Part shown: positions 59,501 through 64,000 of the stretch, piece by piece
How positions within the stretch are numbered: position 1 is the stretch's first letter
How the letters are laid out: each line of letters starts with the position of its first letter
Source of the DNA: Streptomyces venezuelae
GTDB taxonomy: Bacteria > Actinomycetota > Actinomycetes > Streptomycetales > Streptomycetaceae
Assembly (NCBI RefSeq): GCF_008642315.1
Contig: NZ_CP029192.1
Span: 5,890,001 to 5,954,000, forward strand
Reading direction: 5' to 3'
Length of the DNA stretch: 64,000 nt
Translations under genes and position numbers: made by a program
Notes under the pieces: model-generated
Databases searched by the model: none
What the model was told of the DNA's origin: nothing
The model's input: the letters and a program-made list of their open reading frames with translations, nothing else

Positions 59501-60599
59501 GCGCAAGAAGCGCGGCCGCGGCGGCTCGGACCAGCAGGACCACGGTCACGAGCACACGCACGAGGTGGAGACGGCGGACGCCTCGGCGGAGCCGGAGACC
59601 GAGACCGCGGCGGAGGTCGCGGCCGAGGTCGCCGCCCCGGTGGCGCTGCCCGAGCCCGAGTTCGTCGCGGACGAGGAGCTCTACAGCAGCGCGGCCGAGG
59701 CCGAGGCCGCCGCGTCGTCCCGCGGCCGTTCGCGGCGGCGCGCCACGCGCCGGGCGTCGGCCCCGGCGGGCGCTCCCCGCGCGGAGACCGCTCCCGCGGA
59801 GGAGGCCGAGCAGGCCGACGCTGCCAAGGACGAGGCTCCCAAGGCCGCGAAGAAGTCGGGCAAGAGGGCCAAGGCCGCCGAGAAGGCGGAGCGGGCCGCG
59901 AAGGCCGCCGCCAAGGACGCCGAGGTCCCGGTCGTCGAGTCCGACGTCGCCCGTACCGAGGCCCCGGCCGTCGAGGACCCGATGGTGGGCAGCCCCGCGG
60001 CCGTCGAGGCGGCACAGGAGGCGCACGCCGAGGCTCCGGCGGCTCCCGAGGCGCCGGTGGAAGACGCCGCGCCGAAGGGACGTACGCGCCGCCGTGCGGT
60101 CCGCAAGGCGACGTCGCCCGCGGGTTCGCCGAAGGCCGCCGACCCCGAGTCCGCCGCCACCGAGGTCGTCGTGACGGAGGCCCCGAAGGCGGAGGCCGCC
60201 GAGCCGGTCGCCGAGACCGTGACCGAGGCGCCCGTCGCCGACGCCGCGCCGCCGCGTCCGCGTCGCCGCGCGGTGCGCAAGGCCACCGCGCCGACCGCGT
60301 CCGCCGAGGCGGCCGTCATGGTCGTCCCTTCGGCGGAGAAGCCTGCCGACCAGGCCGCCGAGAAGGCCGCGACGGAGTCCGAGGCGCCCGCCGAGGAAGC
60401 CGCTCCGGCCAAGAAGACGGCACGCAAGACGGCGGCCAAGAAGGCGCCCGCGAAGAAGACGGCCGCGAAGAAGACCGCGGCCAAGAAGACGGCCGCTAAG
60501 AAGACGACGGCCAAGAAGGCGACGAAGGCGACGGCGAAGAAGGCCGCGGCGGCGGAGCAGACGCCGTCCGGCGTCTCCGCGAGCGCCGACGAGGCCTGA
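56502..60599 (+). CDS. rne: ribonuclease E/G family endoribonuclease with long disordered arms
   Basis: A 1365-residue mRNA- and rRNA-processing nuclease. The catalytic core (about 590-990) has the S1 RNA-binding domain starting near VLEDNVLVEHYVNK (about 593), DNase-I-like region with VVDVNTGKF (Asp near 873) and DFIDM (about 919), and the Zn-link CVHC near 976. The arms are unusual: 1-560 with repeated RRRATRRASAPAG units and acidic runs, and about 1000-1365 with more such units and a Lys/Ala-rich tail (AAKKTAAKK). The ATG at 56502 has GGGAG about 12 bases upstream. A degradosome-type protein-binding role for the arms is inferred. Confidence 0.97.
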   Translation: MLEPNEPTEGSDNNTPSDTLPPRRRRRAASRPAGPPVGAAEAAAPAIPAAPAAEEAPAAAAAEEPAQTPEAAEAPAARPRRRATRRASAPAGAPQAAEATEPAAAPAAEAAPEAAPQEDTAEAPAARPRRRATRRASAPAGAPQAADETPAQAEPVAEEDAPKGRTRRRASRGASAPAAEPQTTAEETAAAVEEAPAQAQPVAEEDAPKGRTRRRATRGASAPAGAPQTAEKEVAAKLAEQPAAAEKAPAEEAAADTVEDDAPRGRRRRATRKAAATGFSAPSAQKARKAQRAEESGEDDGRKPARPAVAVFQAPVFAEPMFQTPERAAAAAAAEAAEETPTEPEPTPAPVAEEETTPRRRRRRRAADEQPAAEEREPVRAAAVEEQPAEEPDEAAAEQAESDDDSEESGERQGRRRRRGGRRRRRGDSADQDNEQNDASGESDDVAEQQERSDEGASDDADESEEADDSNAADEAAESGGAGSSSSRRRRRRRRRAGDSAEGEPGDGDPERTVVKVREPRKKEEREPGTGADEVQSIKGSTRLEAKKQRRREGREQGRRRVPIITEAEFLARREAVERVMVVRQNGERTQIGVLEDNVLVEHYVNKEQATSYVGNVYLGKVQNVLPSMEAAFIDIGKGRNAVLYAGEVNFEALGMANGPRRIESALKSGQSVLVQVTKDPIGHKGARLTSQVSLPGRYLVYVPEGSMTGISRKLPDTERARLKTILKKIVPEDAGVIVRTAAEGASEDELRRDVERLQQQWEDIQKKSKAASTSAPGLLYGEPDMTVRVVRDIFNEDFSKVIVSGDDAWQTIHGYVSHVAPDLADRLSKWTSEVDVFATYRIDEQLAKALDRKVWLPSGGSLVIDKTEAMIVVDVNTGKFTGQGGNLEETVTRNNLEAAEEIVRQLRLRDLGGIVVIDFIDMVLESNRDLVLRRLLECLGRDRTKHQVAEVTSLGLVQMTRKRVGQGLLESFSETCVHCNGRGVIVHMEQPTSTGGGGKRKKRGRGGSDQQDHGHEHTHEVETADASAEPETETAAEVAAEVAAPVALPEPEFVADEELYSSAAEAEAAASSRGRSRRRATRRASAPAGAPRAETAPAEEAEQADAAKDEAPKAAKKSGKRAKAAEKAERAAKAAAKDAEVPVVESDVARTEAPAVEDPMVGSPAAVEAAQEAHAEAPAAPEAPVEDAAPKGRTRRRAVRKATSPAGSPKAADPESAATEVVVTEAPKAEAAEPVAETVTEAPVADAAPPRPRRRAVRKATAPTASAEAAVMVVPSAEKPADQAAEKAATESEAPAEEAAPAKKTARKTAAKKAPAKKTAAKKTAAKKTAAKKTTAKKATKATAKKAAAAEQTPSGVSASADEA

Positions 60600-60609
60600 T
60601 CTCTTTGCG

Positions 60610-60659
60610 CACCGGTGCCCCCTGCACGGCGGTCTCCCGCCGGGCAGGGGGCACCGGCG
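60610..60659 (+). terminator. intrinsic terminator after rne
   Basis: Arms 60612-60625 and 60644-60657 pair perfectly over 14 bp, with a second small hairpin in the loop (60628-60632 with 60637-60641). It begins 12 bases after the rne stop. Confidence 0.8.
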
Positions 60660-60821
60660 TGTCCGGCAGATGGGTCATTGCACCCCGAAAGTGTGAAGGC
60701 GATGCCCCGGCCTTGGAGCGCGAGGGAGTACCTGTAAAACTCATGAGGTCTGATAAGTGAACAGGGGCGTGACCATGCGTTTGGGGAGACGGTGTGTCCG
60801 CGTCCGGGGGAGGGATGACTG

Positions 60822-62174
60822 ATGGCGCATGCGCGCCTGCGAGGCACGGGACGACACCGTGCGGTGAAACCGGTGAAGGGCGGCCGCCAGGCGGTGGCGC
60901 TGGCCACGGTCCTTTCGGCGGCAGGTATCCAGGCCGCGGGGTCCGTGGGGACCGCGTCGGCCGACGCGGGGTCCACCTGGACGGAAGGGCCGATCTTCAA
61001 CGATCCGAAGGGCGACGTCGACGCGCAGCACGCGATCCGGTCCCGCCTGATCGAGCTGACGAACTCCGCCGTACCCGGCTCGACGATCAAGGTCGCCGTC
61101 TACCACGTGTGGGAGGCCCCGGTCGTCGACGCGCTCGTCGCCGCCAAGAACCGCGGTGTGCACGTGCAGATGCTGCTCGACGAGACCAGCAAGAGCGACC
61201 GGCCCACGAACACGTCGTACAACACGCTGAAGACGGCGCTCGGCACGGACAAGACCAAGTCGTCGTTCGTGTCGCTCTGTCCGAAGGGGAAGTCCTGCCT
61301 GGGCGACCCGGTGTACGGCAAGTCGATCATGCACAACAAGTTCTGGCTGTTCTCGGAGGTCGAGGGCGCCAAGGACGTCGTCGTGCAGACCACGTCGAAC
61401 TCGACGCCGTCGGCGCACACCAAGTTCTTCAACGACGCGCTGCTGCTGCCGAACAATCCCGCCATGTACGACGCGTACGCGGACTACTTCACGGACATGC
61501 TCGGCAAGCGCTGGGCCGACTGGGACTACCGCACGGTCAGCAGCGGTCGCTACAAGGCGTACTTCTTCCCGCGCAACGGCACGGTCAACGAGACCGACAC
61601 CATGTACTCGGTCCTGAACAACGTGAAGTGCACGTACAAGGACACCGCTGGCGTGACGCAGCACACCAAGGTCCGCGCCGCGATCTTCAAGATCACGCGC
61701 AAGCAGATCGCCGACAAGCTCGTCTCGCTGAAGAAGGCGGGCTGCTCGGTCAGCATCCTGTACGCGGAGACGGACAGCGCCAAGAGCCAGGGCGGCACCC
61801 CGGGCACCTGGGAGCAGCTCCACAAGTCGGGCGGCCCCTCGGTGCGCTGCTACAACGACGACAGGGATCCGCTGCACCCCGGCACCCGCCTCACGACGCC
61901 GTACATCATCCACTCGAAGTACCTGCTGGTCGACGGCGTGTACGACGGCAAGCGGAACAAGGTCTCCTTCACCGGCTCGCAGAACTACACGGCGCCGGCG
62001 CTGCGCGAGAACGACGAGGCGATCGTCAAGATCGACGACGACTCCGTGCACGACACGTACCGCTCGCACTTCGACCGCACGCGGGCCGTGGCGTGGCCGG
62101 GCAGCGCGGACAAGACGGACCTGTGCAAGGGCGTCAAGCCGCTGCCGCCGGACGGTGAGAAGCCGGTCGTGTGA
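60822..62174 (+). CDS. secreted phospholipase-D-family protein
   Basis: A 450-residue exported protein. The signal peptide (about residues 1-48) ends with a hydrophobic VALATVLSAAGIQAAG segment and an AxA-type cleavage site near TASADAG. It has the two HxK motifs of the PLD superfamily: IMHNKFWLF near residue 170 followed by TTSNST, and IIHSKYLLVDG near 365 followed by FTGSQN. An even number of Cys residues fits disulphides outside. The ATG at 60822 has GGAGGG 8 bases upstream. It lies alone between rne and rplU; phospholipid or nucleic acid substrates are both possible. Confidence 0.9.
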   Translation: MAHARLRGTGRHRAVKPVKGGRQAVALATVLSAAGIQAAGSVGTASADAGSTWTEGPIFNDPKGDVDAQHAIRSRLIELTNSAVPGSTIKVAVYHVWEAPVVDALVAAKNRGVHVQMLLDETSKSDRPTNTSYNTLKTALGTDKTKSSFVSLCPKGKSCLGDPVYGKSIMHNKFWLFSEVEGAKDVVVQTTSNSTPSAHTKFFNDALLLPNNPAMYDAYADYFTDMLGKRWADWDYRTVSSGRYKAYFFPRNGTVNETDTMYSVLNNVKCTYKDTAGVTQHTKVRAAIFKITRKQIADKLVSLKKAGCSVSILYAETDSAKSQGGTPGTWEQLHKSGGPSVRCYNDDRDPLHPGTRLTTPYIIHSKYLLVDGVYDGKRNKVSFTGSQNYTAPALRENDEAIVKIDDDSVHDTYRSHFDRTRAVAWPGSADKTDLCKGVKPLPPDGEKPVV

Positions 62175-62193
62175 CCGGGGGTGCGGGGCCGGT

Positions 62194-62222
62194 TTGACCC
62201 TTCAGAGGCGGCCCCGTAACCT
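62194..62222 (+). promoter_or_regulatory. vegetative promoter of rplU-rpmA
   Basis: TTGACC at 62194-62199, a 17-base spacer and TAACCT at 62217-62222: close to the housekeeping consensus with ideal spacing. The transcript would start near 62229, leaving a leader of about 133 bases before rplU. Confidence 0.75.
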
Positions 62223-62228
62223 TGACCG

Positions 62229-62361
62229 TCGGCGTGTTCCTATGCACGTCCGCCCCCTGTAAACCTTTTTCCTCTCGTGGCCCCGGCCGTGAGAGAGGCC
62301 GCTCCGCTTCTGCGGGCGGCTGGACTGCGGGGGTCCCGTTCCGAGCGAGAGAGAGATCCGC
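62229..62361 (+). other. structured leader of rplU
   Basis: A leader of about 133 bases. Two hairpins can be drawn: CTCTC (62272-62276) with GAGAG (62291-62295), and GCCGCTCCGC (62298-62307) with GCGGGCGGC (62312-62320). L21 leaders are autoregulatory RNAs in other bacteria; whether this is one is unproven. The GAGAGAGAGA tract near 62346 acts as ribosome site for rplU. Confidence 0.4.
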
Positions 62362-62682
62362 GTGTACGCCATCGTGCGCAGCGGTGGTCGCCAGCACAAG
62401 GTTGCTGTCGACGACATCGTTGAGGTTGACAAGATTTCCACTGCCAAGGTTGGCGACACGGTCGAGCTCTCGACCCTGCTCGTTGTCGACGGCGACGCTG
62501 TGACCAGCGACCCGTGGGTGCTGGCCGGCATCAAGGTCCAGGCCGAGGTCGTGGACCACCACAAGGGCGCGAAGATCGACATCCTTCGCTACAAGAACAA
62601 GACCGGTTACCGCCGTCGTCAGGGTCACCGTCAGCAGTACACGGCGATCAAGATCACCGGTATCCCCACGGCTGCGAAGTAA
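62362..62682 (+). CDS. rplU: 50S ribosomal protein L21
   Basis: A 106-residue large-subunit protein that binds 23S r[17 protein letters not shown] at the N terminus and [26 protein letters not shown] near residues 66-91 are the L21 signature. GTG start at 62362 with GAGAGAGA upstream. It precedes rpmA by 14 bases, as is usual, in one transcript. Confidence 0.99.
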   Translation: MYAIVRSGGRQHKVAVDDIVEVDKISTAKVGDTVELSTLLVVDGDAVTSDPWVLAGIKVQAEVVDHHKGAKIDILRYKNKTGYRRRQGHRQQYTAIKITGIPTAAK

Positions 62683-62696
62683 GGGACTGAGACAAG

Positions 62697-62951
62697 ATGG
62701 CACACAAGAAGGGCGCATCGTCCACTCGGAACGGGCGCGATTCCAATGCTCAGCGGCTCGGCGTGAAGCGCTTCGGCGGTCAGGTCGTCAACGCCGGTGA
62801 GATCCTGGTCCGCCAGCGCGGCACCCACTTCCACCCGGGCACGGGCGTCGGCCGCGGCAAGGACGACACCCTGTTCGCGCTGGACGCCGGTGCGGTGGAG
62901 TTCGGTACCCACCGTGGCCGCAAGGTCGTGAACATCGTTCCGGCCGCCTGA
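62697..62951 (+). CDS. rpmA: 50S ribosomal protein L27
   Basis: An 84-residue protein near the peptidyl transferase centre. [21 protein letters not shown] at the N terminus and QRGTHFHPG are the L27 signature. There is no N-terminal propeptide of the Firmicutes type. ATG at 62697, preceded by AAGGGA. Followed by a strong terminator before obg. Confidence 0.99.
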   Translation: MAHKKGASSTRNGRDSNAQRLGVKRFGGQVVNAGEILVRQRGTHFHPGTGVGRGKDDTLFALDAGAVEFGTHRGRKVVNIVPAA

Positions 62952-62998
62952 GTCTGTCTTTTCTGACTGATCAGGCGCTCGTCGAGCGAGTTCTGCGA

Positions 62999-63043
62999 GG
63001 GCGGACCTCTCTTCCCGGTGATCGGGAAGCGGGTCCGCCTTTC
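62999..63043 (+). terminator. terminator between rpmA and obg
   Basis: Outer stem GGCGGACC (63000-63007) with GGTCCGCC (63032-63039), inner stem TTCCCG with CGGGAA, followed by TTTCG. obg begins 73 bases later, so either read-through or its own promoter is needed. Confidence 0.8.
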
Positions 63044-63115
63044 GCGTGTTAGACGTAAGACATTTCCGTACTTCCCCACCCTTTCGGCCGGGGGAACCCC
63101 CAGGAGGCACCCACC

Positions 63116-64000
63116 ATGACCACCTTCGTGGACCGCGTCGAGCTGCACGCCGCCGCGGGTAACGGGGGCCACGGCTGTGCCTCCGTTCACCGTGAGAAGT
63201 TCAAGCCGCTCGGCGGTCCCGACGGCGGGAACGGCGGCCGGGGCGGTGACGTGATCCTGGTCGTCGACCAGGACGTCACCACACTCCTCGACTACCACCA
63301 CAGCCCGCACCGCAAGGCCACCAACGGCCAGCCCGGCGCCGGCGACAACCGCTCCGGCAAGGACGGCCAGGACCTGGTCCTGCCCGTGCCGGACGGCACG
63401 GTCGTCCTCGACAAGCAGGGCAACGTCCTCGCGGACCTGGTCGGCGAGGGCACCACCTTCGTCGCGGGCCAGGGCGGCCGCGGCGGCCTCGGCAACGCGG
63501 CGCTGGCCTCGGCCCGCCGCAAGGCCCCCGGCTTCGCGCTGCTCGGCGTGCCCGGCGAGGAGCGGGACGTCGTCCTGGAGCTCAAGACCGTCGCCGACGT
63601 GGCACTCGTGGGCTACCCGAGCGCCGGCAAGTCCTCGCTGATCTCCGTGCTGAGCGCGGCGAAGCCGAAGATCGCGGACTACCCGTTCACGACGCTCGTC
63701 CCCAACCTCGGCGTGGTCACGGCGGGCTCGACCGTCTACACCGTCGCCGACGTGCCCGGCCTCATCCCGGGCGCCAGCCAGGGCCGCGGCCTCGGCCTGG
63801 AGTTCCTGCGCCACGTCGAGCGCTGCAGCGTGCTCGTGCACGTGCTGGACACGGCGACCCTGGAGTCCGACCGCGACCCCGTCTCCGACCTCGACGTCAT
63901 CGAGGCCGAGCTGCGGGAGTACGGCGCGGGCCTGGAGAAGCGGCCGCGCATCGTCGTCCTGAACAAGATCGACGTACCCGACGGACAGGACCTCGCCGAC
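63116..64000 (+). CDS. obg: GTPase Obg/CgtA, ribosome assembly and development (incomplete at window end)
   Basis: The first 295 codons of the Obg GTPase, which binds the 50S subunit and links GTP level to sporulation in Streptomyces. Glycine-rich Obg fold about residues 3-157 with [14 protein letters not shown] and [11 protein letters not shown], then the G domain with G1 GYPSAGKSS (about 167), G2 [12 protein letters not shown]3 DVPGL and G4 NKID. ATG at 63116, with AGGAGG 8 bases upstream. The C-terminal OCT domain lies beyond the window. Confidence 0.98.
   Translation, partial: MTTFVDRVELHAAAGNGGHGCASVHREKFKPLGGPDGGNGGRGGDVILVVDQDVTTLLDYHHSPHRKATNGQPGAGDNRSGKDGQDLVLPVPDGTVVLDKQGNVLADLVGEGTTFVAGQGGRGGLGNAALASARRKAPGFALLGVPGEERDVVLELKTVADVALVGYPSAGKSSLISVLSAAKPKIADYPFTTLVPNLGVVTAGSTVYTVADVPGLIPGASQGRGLGLEFLRHVERCSVLVHVLDTATLESDRDPVSDLDVIEAELREYGAGLEKRPRIVVLNKIDVPDGQDLAD

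Noticed and set aside
56280..60026. Long minus-strand open frame (1248 codons) opposite rne
   Set aside because: Low-complexity Leu/Gly/Arg mirror of the RNase E arms; no start or motif support.

Overview
The window is high-GC (roughly 70 percent or more), with GTG/ATG starts, purine-rich ribosome sites and third-position G/C. Its backbone runs pepN, sodF, rpiB, tig, clpP1-clpP2-clpX, valS, folC, ndk, mreBCD-pbp2-rodA, a radical-SAM pair, rne, rplU-rpmA, obg. From memory this is the order of a conserved core segment of Streptomyces chromosomes, so I read it as Streptomyces; no strain can be named from sequence alone.

Layout. 1-12.8 kb: aminopeptidase N, a mycothiol-dependent nitroreductase homologue with a sigma-R-like promoter, an iron superoxide dismutase with a Nur-like operator, three paralogous amino acid permeases around a biotin transporter gene (bioY), ribose-5-phosphate isomerase B, a Nei-type DNA glycosylase and an Eis-like acetyltransferase. 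12.9-21.3 kb: a membrane PP2C phosphatase overlapping tail to tail with a cation/proton antiporter, a MacB-type ABC exporter coupled to a stand-alone SpoT-like HD hydrolase, an acyltransferase-3 protein and a small membrane protein. 21.3-26.4 kb: tRNA-Gly, tRNA-Pro and the protein-quality-control block tig, clpP1, clpP2, clpX, with ClgR-like and sigma-R-like sites. 26.4-29.8 kb: three tandem paralogous Pro/Gln/Gly/Tyr-rich single-pass membrane proteins that share a palindromic block upstream of each start.

29.9-41.0 kb: valS is followed by an unusual block before folC: a processive-type glycosyltransferase with a UDP-GlcNAc 2-epimerase, an OmpR-type two-component pair with a membrane protein, an orphan DesK-type kinase, several minisatellite arrays and a second MreB-like gene about 2.9 kb from the normal mreB. 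I regard this as the accessory part of the window. 41.1-50.1 kb: folC, a DUF4233 protein, ndk, then mreB, mreC, mreD, pbp2 and rodA for wall growth and spore-wall synthesis, with a possible 27-codon gene hidden between mreD and pbp2. 50.2-56.3 kb: a CYTH-CHAD protein, then a TIGR03960 radical SAM protein and its DUF2344 partner, separated by an acetyltransferase and a membrane protein built of an 85-residue supra-repeat. 56.5-64.0 kb: a very long RNase E/G, a secreted phospholipase-D-like protein, rplU, rpmA and the first 295 codons of obg.

Functional themes are thiol-stress and proteolysis control, cell-wall elongation with a second actin-like protein and a possible glycan pair, and housekeeping translation and ribosome assembly. 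Several genes (valS, folC, the CYTH-CHAD gene) have a -10 hexamer 6-7 bases before the start codon and look leaderless. All assignments are from reading the sequence; no database search was run.
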